From: Sphingomonadales bacterium
Lineage (GTDB): Bacteria; Bacteroidota; Bacteroidia; UBA7662
Length of the DNA stretch: 14,247 nucleotides
Reading direction: 5' to 3'
Assembly (NCBI GenBank): GCA_016872225.1
Contig: VHAW01000031.1
Location: forward strand, 1-14,247
The notes beneath the pieces are model-generated. The model was not told the DNA's origin and ran no database searches. It was given only the letters and a program-made list of their open reading frames with translations. The position numbers were made by a program, and so were the translations under genes. The stretch's first letter is position 1, and each line of letters starts with the position of its first letter. Positions 1 through 8,720 of the stretch are shown here, one piece after another.

Positions 1-3000
1 ATCACCGTGAGGGTGACCTGCGATGTTTGCGTAACGGCTATCCTCACCGAAACATATATTCAAGCGTTCACCCGTTTCCAGATTGATTGCATAGCCCGGG
101 AACCAGGACAAGCCATTTCGCGGATCGCCGTCTGGGTTTCCATTTTTGTCCACGGAAGGAGCCACACGAATACGGTTCCTGAGTTGCCGACCCTGTGCCT
201 GCAACGAGTCTTCGCAGGTTTCGATCACACAGGCTCTGGTCCATTTGGATTTGTCAGGAGTAATAACCACATCCACCGAAGCCAATTTGTCAATTTTGAA
301 ATAGGAGTACCGCACCTCCGGATTCAAGGGGCCAACACCGTTGGTACCCGGCAAGAAATTCCATAATCCAGGCCACCAAGCCGCAGGACCCGCATAGAGC
401 ATCGGCGACCAGGTTCCTCCACGAATTTGGGCATTGCCTAATGTTTGACCTGTCCAATCATCCTCGGCTATGTTTTCAAAGAAACGTTGGGGGTCGCCTG
501 GAGGGATAAGCCCTGCCGGATTCCCTGGGGTTGAATCCGAACGCGGTGTTCCGCTTCGAATCCAATCAAATATTTCTATACGCTCATCATCCGGAAGGAA
601 AGACAACCATGAATTTTGAGGATTGGCATACAAGAAGGTGGAAAATAGAACCCCATTGCCATTGGTGGGCTCTTCACCGGGGTTTTTCGCTTGACGGATG
701 GTTGCGCTTAAGCCAATACGCTTGAAAATAGCCGTGGTCTCGTAATATCCCAAAATCTGTTCGTTGCCTTCTTTCAGGATATTATCAGAGTAAATGGTAT
801 CAAAAACCGTTCCACCCGTATCCCCGACCACCGCATACCAACGCGATGTATCCGTAACTGCTGCTGCTGATCCTGGGGTACCGTTGTAAACGAACAGTCT
901 TAAATCTTGATCCGGCACTGCGGTGGGATCAATAACTTTGATTGATATGGGGGCTGCATTTTTCTTGTAAAGCGGGGTAGGCACAAACCCGTTTTCCAAA
1001 ATACGAATCACATCCAAACTATCAATTTCAATCAGGTTGCCTCCGTTACCGGTTCCTTCCATCCGACGAACCTGAGGCTGGTCACCGTAAGCACTGTTCA
1101 AGACCAGACCATCGAAAGTTGGTTCTGTTTTGTGTGGAATCCCCGTGTAGGTGCGCACATTGTTACGACCGGGCAAATATGGTTTTTGCTGACCAGTATC
1201 CGTCACGATATCGTAGCGCGCATACATATTGTAACCGTAGGCAACCACCGTGTAATAATATTTTTTAAAGTTTACCAATTGGTCTGACCCTTCCGCAAAA
1301 GCGTCTCTGGTAAACTTGAGGGTCATGTTGACGCCTTTATTGGCTCCACTCACCGCAAGGTATGGAACGGCTTGTTCCAAATCCGGGTCAAATTCCCAGT
1401 TAATAATACGATCAACGGTATTTTGAACATCGCCTTGGTACACCAATCGCGCCTTGGATTGATCCTCTAATTCACCTGTTGAGACATTGGAGGCCGAAAG
1501 CTGGTAGACCTTAAAGCCTTCAAAACGATAAACTGAGTCGTAGGCTGGTATGCCGGGAGGGCGATTTTCGTTAAGGGCTTTGATGACCGGGTCAAGTTCC
1601 CTGTAGCCTAACTTGTAGTTGTTGCTGGTTGGTAAGTAAGAGAAAGTTAAAATCAATTCTTGATCCAGCTCTGTGATATCGACATCGGGAGCATCCGGAC
1701 CATCAATAGTTTTAAAACAATTATCAAAGAGGGCTTGGGACTTGGAGTCAGCCTTCAGTAATAAATTGAAAGACCCGCGGGCACCTCCTGAGGAAGCCCT
1801 TGCCCACACCACACCGATGGTTACATAATTCACCGCACCGGGTTGGAGTGTAAAAGGTCCTGCAGACTGAACAAAGCGTCGATCCGCCGGCACATTGGGG
1901 TTTGCTCCAGGACCTGGCGCAAATTCACTCCAATCAAACGGAGTGGCTATGGGGTTTTGGCAAGAACCACCAACGCCCCAACCGTATTGACGGTCGGAAG
2001 CACCCGGGAACATAATCCCACTGTTGATCGTAGGTACCGATCCGCCAGATCCGGGATAACCATTACCACCGTAAACCATCCTTGTATTATCTCTCCAACG
2101 ACCAATCATGTAGTTGTAGGCATTCTCTGCATTTGTAGGATTACCGTTGGGCTGACCATCGTTGTTGAAGTACAAAAACTTTGCCATGATGATGCGTTCA
2201 GTCCTTGGCTCCGGATCGCAACCGCCCGCTACAAATTCATCAACGATACAATCGCGGTCATTGTCAACCCCGTCGTTTGGATCTGCAAAAGGACCCTCAA
2301 AAAAGTCTATCCCGATGGAAGGCGGATTGAGTCCGTAACCTTGGATGCCCTCATCATCATCATCTCCATTGTAACAAATCCCCAAACCTCTAGGTACATC
2401 GCAACCTACAAAGTCATCGGTGTAGTTCCCCACATCCGGGTCTACCCATTGAGCCATGAAACAAGAATCCAAACGAATCGTGGAGCGATTAATGATTTTG
2501 TTGAAGTAGAAAGTCATATTATTCAACTCGTCATTGGATTGGTACCCAAACGCCTGGGTCTGAATTTCCATTCCAATCGGGGTAGAGCCCGAACCGGGTG
2601 TATTTCCCTTATCGTTAGTGACAAACCAGATACTTTGATCGCCGTATATAAAGGGATAATCCCCACCGTCCGGTGAATAAGAACCATTACCATCCACATC
2701 CACATACGGCGCCATGTTCGGATCCTGACCTACGGTCAAATCTCCAGAAACCGGCCACTCCCGAATCACTTGGGGGATCACATAATTAGGATCAGCAGTT
2801 GAAATTGCAGCAATGTGATCTTGAATTTGACGGCGATTGAGTTTCCAGTGTTTATCCCAAATTTTACATTGATCGTTGGTAATGGTCGCGTCAACCAAGG
2901 ATAATGGACCAGCCCACCAGCCAGCACCCAACACGGAGGCCTGCCTGTAGGTCTGAGCGGCAATTTTAAGCAATCCATTGGCGTCGATTCCCCCGACCCA

Positions 3001-3303
3001 AACCGACCCCGCAAACAAGGAATGCTTCTTAGGCGCAGTTGGGTCCTCCAATTTGGGGATTTCATAGCGTGCATTGCCGCTACCCCCCTGGTCCCACCAA
3101 TAATCGTTACCACGAAGGATCATCGCCCTAACATTATTAATATCCAAGTTGACCCTGGAAGCAGGTGGATTACAGGTCGCTGCGACCCTTGCAATAAATT
3201 TCCTAGCCTCTCCATCTGAGCGAGCTGGAACATTCAAAGCCTCCCTGGCATGGGCACTCAGGACAATGGCGCCTAACCAAACAATTAAAAGTAAACGCTT
3301 CAT
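1..3303 (-). CDS. Giant secreted calcium-loop protein, probable type IX secretion substrate (3' end missing)
   Basis: The minus-strand frame from the ATG at 3303 stays open for 1101 codons to base 1 with no stop, so the C-terminus lies outside the window. Residues 1-19 form a signal peptide (MKRLLLIVWLGAIVLSAHA). The mature protein starts with a module containing NNVRAMIL, a WWDQ pair at 69-72 and FAGSVWVGGIDANG at 97-110. I recognise this from large Bacteroidota surface proteins that usually end in a type IX sorting domain, but that end is not visible here. Acidic, calcium-loop-like segments follow: DVDGNGSYSPDGGD from 202, four Asp at 314-317, and DGVDNDRDCIVDE at 344-356. From about 538 a fibronectin-III-like stretch begins. 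About twelve Cys suggest disulfides outside the cytoplasm. It lies 45 bases downstream of the TonB-dependent receptor gene and is probably co-transcribed. The substrate and role are unknown. The gene call is firm; export by the type IX system is inference. Confidence 0.88.
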   Translation of the reverse strand, partial: MKRLLLIVWLGAIVLSAHAREALNVPARSDGEARKFIARVAATCNPPASRVNLDINNVRAMILRGNDYWWDQGGSGNARYEIPKLEDPTAPKKHSLFAGSVWVGGIDANGLLKIAAQTYRQASVLGAGWWAGPLSLVDATITNDQCKIWDKHWKLNRRQIQDHIAAISTADPNYVIPQVIREWPVSGDLTVGQDPNMAPYVDVDGNGSYSPDGGDYPFIYGDQSIWFVTNDKGNTPGSGSTPIGMEIQTQAFGYQSNDELNNMTFYFNKIINRSTIRLDSCFMAQWVDPDVGNYTDDFVGCDVPRGLGICYNGDDDDEGIQGYGLNPPSIGIDFFEGPFADPNDGVDNDRDCIVDEFVAGGCDPEPRTERIIMAKFLYFNNDGQPNGNPTNAENAYNYMIGRWRDNTRMVYGGNGYPGSGGSVPTINSGIMFPGASDRQYGWGVGGSCQNPIATPFDWSEFAPGPGANPNVPADRRFVQSAGPFTLQPGAVNYVTIGVVWARASSGGARGSFNLLLKADSKSQALFDNCFKTIDGPDAPDVDITELDQELILTFSYLPTSNNYKLGYRELDPVIKALNENRPPGIPAYDSVYRFEGFKVYQLSASNVSTGELEDQSKARLVYQGDVQNTVDRIINWEFDPDLEQAVPYLAVSGANKGVNMTLKFTRDAFAEGSDQLVNFKKYYYTVVAYGYNMYARYDIVTDTGQQKPYLPGRNNVRTYTGIPHKTEPTFDGLVLNSAYGDQPQVRRMEGTGNGGNLIEIDSLDVIRILENGFVPTPLYKKNAAPISIKVIDPTAVPDQDLRLFVYNGTPGSAAAVTDTSRWYAVVGDTGGTVFDTIYSDNILKEGNEQILGYYETTAIFKRIGLSATIRQAKNPGEEPTNGNGVLFSTFLYANPQNSWLSFLPDDERIEIFDWIRSGTPRSDSTPGNPAGLIPPGDPQRFFENIAEDDWTGQTLGNAQIRGGTWSPMLYAGPAAWWPGLWNFLPGTNGVGPLNPEVRYSYFKIDKLASVDVVITPDKSKWTRACVIETCEDSLQAQGRQLRNRIRVAPSVDKNGNPDGDPRNGLSWFPGYAINLETGERLNICFGEDSRYANIAGHPHGD

Positions 3304-3348
3304 AAAGGAATAATTTCGAGGAATAGAAAGTATAAGTAAATAAATAGA

Positions 3349-6300
3349 TTAGAAATTCAAGCGCACGCCAAGTCTTGTGCGACGGGGTAAAGAGAAATTA
3401 CCTGGATCCGCCATGGAAGCGCGATACAGATCAAAAAAGGACTGCCTGTTGATCACTGAGGCCAATTGCTGAGCGCCCAGATTAGAAGTCAGATATCCAT
3501 CATCTTCAGGGTCACCCGTGAATTGGTAAACCCCAATGACGTTACGGTTATCGAAGAGGTTAATTACCTGAAGGAAGACATTGATTGAAGCTTCCCGAGG
3601 TTTCCCGTCCGCTTTGCGACCCATTGCAAAATTGAAGTCCTTATCAACCCTGAAATTCATACGGAATTGCCATGGTAAACGCGAACCGTTGATTCCTCCC
3701 TTAAGGGTAGTTCTGCCTGTCAATCCACCTGCAACATCTCCGTCAGGAGTTACAATCGTCTGACGTGAATACGGTGTACCGGAAATCGCATTGGCAACAA
3801 AATTGAATCCTATACCTTCCATAATCGGGAAGCCGGCAACACGTGGGCCATCATAGGCTTTCCCTGTACCAAAACGGAAATCAAGGTTAGCCACCAAGCG
3901 ATGCCGTGCATCAAAGCTCAATGGAATCGGGGTCCTAAGATTATCGATACCTGCTTGAATTATATTTGCCGCTTGGTCAGGAGCAGAGCCCGTTCCGTCC
4001 GCAAATTGCAAGGTATAACTGGCATTCAAACGTACATTTCCTGTACGACGTAGATCGTAGGTCAAGGTCAATCCCTTCACCGTACCAAAATCAATATTTC
4101 CATAGGTTTGGTAATCTGCTGGAAAAGCAAAAGGCACATTGATAATTTGAATCATGTTCCTTAGCTCGCGATAAAAGGCCGCAATGGTAAGCGCAGAGGT
4201 TTTGTTAAGCTTTTGTTTGAAGCCTAATTGATAATCGATAGTGCGCTCAGGCTTCAGGTTAGGGTTATTGATGGTGCCACCAACCTGCCTCAAGAAATAA
4301 TATTGCCTGGGGTCAAAACGACTGAAACTACTCGGCCTCTGGGTTAATACATCGTAATGAGCAAAGAATTGGGCCTCATCGGAGATAGGGAAGGAAAAGG
4401 CGACCCTTGGCATCCAATTAATTTGCGGTGTATAATCAGTGAATGCATCAGCGCGCACGGCAATCTGGTCAGGATCCTTAAGCCAGGGAATGACCGTACC
4501 CGTTGCAGAGCCCGCAGCGATACCGGACGCATTACGAATTTCTGCGCCTTGAGCGTTGTACCAGCGGTTTCCATCACGATAACCCAAAATGGCCTTGCTC
4601 GTGGCATTGTTATCGTTTATGTAAACCACTGCGGAACCAGGAACCACCGAAGGATGATTTAATCCACTGGTATTGGGGTCCGCTTTAAGATCATCGATAG
4701 TCTTGGCAGTGTACAAAAGGAATGGATCTTTAAGAACAGGCTGATTAGCATCAAAACGGTCAACCCTTAGACCTACCCGAAAAACCAAATCATCAAAATC
4801 GAATTTGTCTTCAATGTATCCTGCGGCATAAACAGGAGCGAATGCCGCAATGGGTCGGTTCACTGAATCCGTGAAGAAATCCAAACTGCCGGGCTGATTC
4901 GCTAATTTATTACCAAGATAATCGTAACCAAAATACCCTACAAAAGAACTCCCTGTGTTGAGCAATTCATCCACGGAGAAATAACTCAACTTGAGTTGGT
5001 CTGGGTCAAGATCATCAATTTGAATGAAGTCAGTAGCTCCTTTACCCAACGCTTTGCGAAGGTTATTGTCAAACGTGGATTGATTAGAGGCAATCAAGCG
5101 ATTCCATAATATCGTATCGCTTAAAGGGAAACCGAAGGAGTCCACATCCACAATGGGATTCCAAGGCTTATCAAAATCCAAAATGTGTTGGTTGGTGAGC
5201 GCTCTTGCTTGTCCCCACAAACCAATGGTTGTCGCGAAAGGACTCATACTGTAGGAGCGATCGATACGCTGATCGTATTCAAAACCGAATTTAAGCGAAT
5301 GTCCTCCGATATCTGCCGAAGAAAATAGGGTCATGCGGTAGGCATCGTTGTCGTTGAAACTGTACCCGCCAAACTGTCTGCCAGATTCGTTAAAAATACC
5401 GTAGGCGGAACCGGGACGCAGGCCGTTGGTCAAACCGCCGTTAAGACGAACATCGGTCAAACCATTAATCCCCACATTGGAAGCAGAATAAAGGCCAACG
5501 GCATTGGCGCCACCACCAATCGTATTAAAAAAGTCAATACCCCAAGCCGCGAGAAGAGGATCAATTTCATTGGCCCTAGACTTATCGTACAACAAATTAG
5601 TTTCACGATAGCCCTGCAAAGAAGTCAACTCAAACTCTACAGTGTCCCCGGCAATAATAAAAGGAACCGACTCCGTTCCAAAGGACGGAACCAAATCATA
5701 CTTGAAATTGCCTACAAAGCCGTATCGAAATGGATTACGGCCCAAATTATCACCTCCGTCCGAGGCCCCGGTTGCTTTGGTATAATCGAATTGAATCTGG
5801 TAATATGAATTACGAATTAAGCCCTCTTGCTTCTGGTCAGCAGCGGTGAAGTTCTGACGAAAGCGTGCATAGCCACGCATAGTTTGATTCTGTGAATTCC
5901 CCATATTGTCAGGGTTCATCATGGAATACGCTCTGGTATAGGACCTGCCCCAAGTGCGGTCGTAATTGCCGCCTACGGTAAAGGAAATCGTAGAGATGGG
6001 TTGAAAATCAACTTTACCGGCCAAAGAAATACGGTTGCGGTTGGCATTGGGACGAACTCGTACCAATTCATATTGGTCAGCGGTCACGAACTCTGAATTC
6101 CGTTGAATACCGGAACCGAAAATTGAGGGGCGATAAGGATTCTTTTGTAATACGTCCAAGAAGGTATCCGTCATGGTGTAAACCCCGATAGCCGATGGAG
6201 AGGCATCCAACTGGGTTTCCATTTCCCCGGACAGGAAAAAGCCCATGATTGACTTTTTGGTATTACCCTCTAATTGTTTGGTAATCAGTGGTCCGGAAAG

Positions 6301-7086
6301 ATTCAACGCGTAGAGGTTGTAGCCGTAAGGCTCCAAACCTGCTTTGCCCAAGAAGGATAAAGAACTCAAAACCTCCGCGCCACCGTAATAGGTACTCGAT
6401 GGCCCCCTGGTGGTGATGTTGATGATGCCTCCTGTTGCATCACCGTATTGGGCGGGGATACCGCCGGTGATGACCGTGGTTTGTTCGATGGCCGCATTCG
6501 GTAGGTTGGTGGAACCACGAACGCGGATCCCGTCAATAAAATATTCGGTACTGGAGGACCTGGAACCACGAATATTGAGCGCACCGCCCTCGTCTGCCTG
6601 AAATACACCTGCCGTGGTGGCCGCTATCGAGTTGACATCCCTGGTGGGTAATGCAGCGATTTCCTCCCTGGTTACGGTACCCCCCGTGGAGGTTTCGTCT
6701 TTGGAAATAAGAGGAACTTCATAGTCCACCACATTGACCTCACTCAAATTAACCCCCGAAGCCATCTTGATGTCCAAGAATTGGCTTTTGTCGGCGGTAA
6801 TCACCACACCTTTAACAACCTCGGTATTGTATCCGACGTAGCTGACTTTGATATCGTATTTACCGGGAGTGAGGGCACTGAATTTGTACTTGCCATCGAT
6901 ATCGGTGGTTGTTCCACCCTTTTGAACGCCATCGCGTTCGATCACCACATTCGCAAACGGAATACCCTCCTTGGGCTTCAGAGCATCAACCACTTTGCCT
7001 TGAACCGATCCGGTTCCGGCCTGTCCCCAAGAGGAGACGGCATAAAGAGTGCAAATCAAGACGATGAGGTACCTTTTTAGCTGCAT
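3349..7086 (-). CDS. TonB-dependent outer membrane receptor with carboxypeptidase-regulatory-like domain
   Basis: 1245 residues. This is a predicted outer-membrane beta-barrel that imports a ligand using TonB/proton-motive energy. Signal peptide: residues 1-22, ending SSWGQ. Residues 27-108 are a carboxypeptidase D regulatory-like (CarbopepD_reg_2/CNA-B-type) domain with GKYKFSALTPGKYDIKVSYVGY. A TonB-box-like segment, EVNVVDYEVPLI, follows at 116-127. The plug spans about 128-228 and includes TREEIAALP, ALNIRGSRSSSTEYFIDGIRVRG and the GDATGGIINITT signature at 215-226. The rest is barrel, ending in RTRLGVRLNF with the C-terminal aromatic residue used for outer-membrane insertion. The ATG at 7086 gives the full signal peptide. 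Length and domain order fit the Bacteroidota SusC-like/CarbopepD class, but no SusD gene adjoins it; the next gene is the giant secreted protein. No ligand can be assigned. A 226-base divergent promoter region lies upstream. Confidence 0.95.
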   Translation of the reverse strand: MQLKRYLIVLICTLYAVSSWGQAGTGSVQGKVVDALKPKEGIPFANVVIERDGVQKGGTTTDIDGKYKFSALTPGKYDIKVSYVGYNTEVVKGVVITADKSQFLDIKMASGVNLSEVNVVDYEVPLISKDETSTGGTVTREEIAALPTRDVNSIAATTAGVFQADEGGALNIRGSRSSSTEYFIDGIRVRGSTNLPNAAIEQTTVITGGIPAQYGDATGGIINITTRGPSSTYYGGAEVLSSLSFLGKAGLEPYGYNLYALNLSGPLITKQLEGNTKKSIMGFFLSGEMETQLDASPSAIGVYTMTDTFLDVLQKNPYRPSIFGSGIQRNSEFVTADQYELVRVRPNANRNRISLAGKVDFQPISTISFTVGGNYDRTWGRSYTRAYSMMNPDNMGNSQNQTMRGYARFRQNFTAADQKQEGLIRNSYYQIQFDYTKATGASDGGDNLGRNPFRYGFVGNFKYDLVPSFGTESVPFIIAGDTVEFELTSLQGYRETNLLYDKSRANEIDPLLAAWGIDFFNTIGGGANAVGLYSASNVGINGLTDVRLNGGLTNGLRPGSAYGIFNESGRQFGGYSFNDNDAYRMTLFSSADIGGHSLKFGFEYDQRIDRSYSMSPFATTIGLWGQARALTNQHILDFDKPWNPIVDVDSFGFPLSDTILWNRLIASNQSTFDNNLRKALGKGATDFIQIDDLDPDQLKLSYFSVDELLNTGSSFVGYFGYDYLGNKLANQPGSLDFFTDSVNRPIAAFAPVYAAGYIEDKFDFDDLVFRVGLRVDRFDANQPVLKDPFLLYTAKTIDDLKADPNTSGLNHPSVVPGSAVVYINDNNATSKAILGYRDGNRWYNAQGAEIRNASGIAAGSATGTVIPWLKDPDQIAVRADAFTDYTPQINWMPRVAFSFPISDEAQFFAHYDVLTQRPSSFSRFDPRQYYFLRQVGGTINNPNLKPERTIDYQLGFKQKLNKTSALTIAAFYRELRNMIQIINVPFAFPADYQTYGNIDFGTVKGLTLTYDLRRTGNVRLNASYTLQFADGTGSAPDQAANIIQAGIDNLRTPIPLSFDARHRLVANLDFRFGTGKAYDGPRVAGFPIMEGIGFNFVANAISGTPYSRQTIVTPDGDVAGGLTGRTTLKGGINGSRLPWQFRMNFRVDKDFNFAMGRKADGKPREASINVFLQVINLFDNRNVIGVYQFTGDPEDDGYLTSNLGAQQLASVINRQSFFDLYRASMADPGNFSLPRRTRLGVRLNF

Positions 7087-7312
7087 AATTGGTGATTAAA
7101 AGACTTGAGAATAAAGGCTGAACAAAAACTTAAATCAATTGAAACCAAGCAAGTTACTATTTGGCAAGGCATAGCTCACCCGACCTGAATCGGATTCAAG
7201 TGACGAACTTAGGTATAATTCAAGATTTTTTTACACAATTGGCTCGTTAATTTTAATAAAAAGGCAATATTCAGACCTCATTCCCATTCCGGTTGACCCT
7301 TCTCCTTACTCC
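7087..7312. promoter_or_regulatory. Divergent promoter region between receptor and nitronate monooxygenase genes
   Basis: The region is AT-rich, non-coding, and must drive both genes. It holds a 13-base palindrome at 7186-7198 and the heptamer ATTCAAG twice in the same direction (7194-7200 and 7218-7224). Reading toward the receptor, a weak match to the Bacteroidota promoter pattern (TTG, about 20 bases, TAnnTTTG) is TTG followed 20 bases later by TACCTAAG. This is only a partial match. Toward the plus-strand gene, TAATTTTA near 7248 resembles the -7 element without a good partner. Neither start has a purine-rich Shine-Dalgarno sequence, as is normal for Bacteroidota. Confidence 0.45.
7186..7198. 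repeat. 13-base palindrome TGAATC-G-GATTCA, possible operator
   Basis: Two perfect 6-base arms around one central base, in the middle of the divergent intergenic region about 100 bases from each start codon. The size and position would suit a dimeric regulator, but no regulator gene is visible nearby. A palindrome of this size within 226 bases has a chance probability of a few percent. Confidence 0.3.
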
Positions 7313-8287
7313 ATGAACACCCCCCTTACCAACCTGCTGCAAATCCCAATTCCTATCATTCAAGCCGGCATGATTTGGTGCTCCGGCTGGGAATTAGCTG
7401 CTGCGGTGTCCAAAGCAGGGGGGTTAGGTACGCTTGGCTCAGGTTCCATGTACCCTGAGCAGCTCGAATTGCATTTGAAAAGGCTCCGCTCGGCCTTAAT
7501 GGACGAAGAATCGGATCTATCAATCCCCTTTGCGGTGAATTTACCCCTCCTTTATCCCCAAGTGAAAGACCACCTAAACCTCATCGAAACCTACCGAGTG
7601 CCTGTAGTTATTTGTTCGGCCGGTAGTGCCTCCAAATACACCACTCGGCTTCATGATGCAGGCTGCAAAGTCCTTCACGTGGTCTCCAGCACCCGCTTCG
7701 CAGTCAAGGCGCAGGAGGCGGGCGTCGATGCGGTAATTGCCGAGGGATTCGAAGCCGGTGGACATAACGGGAGAGAAGAAACAACCACCATGTGCCTTAT
7801 TCCGGCCGTTCGTCAAGCCATTGACCTCCCCCTGGTCGCGGCAGGGGGCATCGGCAGCGGTCAAGCCATCGCTGCTGCCCTGGCGTTGGGGGCAAACGGC
7901 GTTCAAATCGGCTCACGCTATGCTGCGACTACCGAATCCAGTGCCCATCAATCCTTCAAAGAACGAATCACGGCAGCCATCGAGGGCGATACCCGCCTTA
8001 CGCTCAAAGACCTTACCCCGGTTAGGCTCCTGGACAATGCCTTTGCGAGGCAAATCCATCAGGCTGAACGAGAAGGCGCTAGTCCGCAAGACCTAGCCGA
8101 TCTCCTAGGCCGAGGACGTGCCAAAAAAGGCATGTTTGAAGGAGATATGGAGGAAGGCGAGTTGGAAATCGGACAGGTATCTTCGATGATCAAGCAAGTT
8201 CTCCCTGCCGGGCCGCTCACCAAGGCCTTATGGGAAGATTGTCTGAAAACCTTGCGGAATTTGTCAGCCTTTACGGACTTAACCTAG
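7313..8287 (+). CDS. Nitronate monooxygenase family FMN-dependent TIM-barrel enzyme (2-nitropropane dioxygenase/FabK-like)
   Basis: 324 residues, cytoplasmic. The family uses FMN to oxidise alkyl nitronates to carbonyl compounds and nitrite; the related FabK reduces enoyl-ACP. Visible family motifs are IPIIQAGM at 13-20 (barrel strand 1), AGGLG at 35-39, FAVNLPL at 73-79, VVICSAG at 98-104 and AEGFEAGGHNG at 143-153. The His in the last motif (151) matches the catalytic base of nitronate monooxygenases. The FMN-phosphate loop segments AAGGIGSG (176-183) and GVQIGSRY (196-203) follow. The C-terminal third is a helical lid. The length is normal for the class. The gene stands alone on its strand, divergent from the receptor, and its last 9 bases overlap the convergent DUF4286 gene. 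The substrate cannot be told from sequence: bacterial members often act on propionate-3-nitronate or are general detoxifiers, and FabK is the main alternative. Confidence 0.9.
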   Translation: MNTPLTNLLQIPIPIIQAGMIWCSGWELAAAVSKAGGLGTLGSGSMYPEQLELHLKRLRSALMDEESDLSIPFAVNLPLLYPQVKDHLNLIETYRVPVVICSAGSASKYTTRLHDAGCKVLHVVSSTRFAVKAQEAGVDAVIAEGFEAGGHNGREETTTMCLIPAVRQAIDLPLVAAGGIGSGQAIAAALALGANGVQIGSRYAATTESSAHQSFKERITAAIEGDTRLTLKDLTPVRLLDNAFARQIHQAEREGASPQDLADLLGRGRAKKGMFEGDMEEGELEIGQVSSMIKQVLPAGPLTKALWEDCLKTLRNLSAFTDLT

Positions 8288-8620
8288 GGTATCGCTCACC
8301 AAGGCAGGATCATCCGAGATGATTTCCAAAACGGTTCGAAAAGCCTGGGCTTTGTGACCGTATCGCTGGGTATGCTTATCTCTCAAAGCAGGCGCTACTT
8401 TTTCGAGGTATTCGGTCAGCTTATCCCCGCTGGTACAAAAATACTGAACCGCATAAGTGACGGAGTTCTGTTCCGGTTCAGGCTGTAAAAGTTTGCATAA
8501 ACGATGCGATACAAAATACCCGCTATTCATCACTTCGGGAATATGATGCGTGCGCATCCATTCCATCCAATCAGCCGCTACCTCAGCATCCACCATCACC
8601 GTGACATTGTACAAAATCAT
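8279..8620 (-). CDS. DUF4286 family protein
   Basis: 113 residues with no signal peptide or membrane segment, so presumably cytoplasmic. It matches my memory of the DUF4286 family in Bacteroidota: start MILYNVTVMVD, then WMEWMRTHHIPEVMNSGYF at about 18-36, a VTYAVQYFC strand near 54-62, and YLEKVAPALRDKHTQRYG followed by FRTVLEII at the end. The alternating strands and helices look like a small ferredoxin-like/dimeric alpha-beta barrel fold, which is inference. No activity is known for the family. The gene lies 100 bases downstream of the TPR gene on the same strand and could share its transcript. Its TAA stop lies inside the end of the plus-strand nitronate monooxygenase gene (TTA ACC TAG), a 9-base tail-to-tail overlap. 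Confidence 0.88.
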   Translation of the reverse strand: MILYNVTVMVDAEVAADWMEWMRTHHIPEVMNSGYFVSHRLCKLLQPEPEQNSVTYAVQYFCTSGDKLTEYLEKVAPALRDKHTQRYGHKAQAFRTVLEIISDDPALVSDTLG

Positions 8621-8720
8621 CAGAAATTAAATAAATTATAAAAAGAGATATTGAAATAAAAACTCAAGGAATAAATTCAAAAACAAAGGATTGATTTGGA
8701 GAAATAGAGGAAACTGGGCA
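8621..8720. other. AT-rich spacer between TPR and DUF4286 genes
   Basis: A hundred strongly AT-rich bases between two minus-strand genes. I see no stable hairpin followed by a T-run, hence no clear terminator for the TPR gene, and no convincing -33/-7 promoter pair for DUF4286. Read-through or a weak internal promoter are both possible. Confidence 0.4.

Noticed and set aside
1843..2676. 277-codon plus-strand open frame
   Set aside because: It is codon-register antisense to the giant secreted protein, whose rare use of TTA, CTA and TCA codons leaves the opposite strand open. Its translation has no recognisable domain or sensible composition.
2778..3113. 111-codon minus-strand frame
   Set aside because: It lies in another frame inside the secreted-protein gene, whose own frame has a signal peptide and family motifs.
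1..7086. Polysaccharide utilisation locus (SusC/SusD)
   Set aside because: The receptor is SusC-like, but there is no SusD-type lipoprotein, glycosidase or hybrid sensor in the window.
8309..8323. Hairpin ATCATC-CGA-GATGAT just past the nitronate monooxygenase stop
   Set aside because: The stem is only six pairs, mostly A-T, lies within the DUF4286 coding region and is not followed by a real T-run, so I do not call it a terminator.
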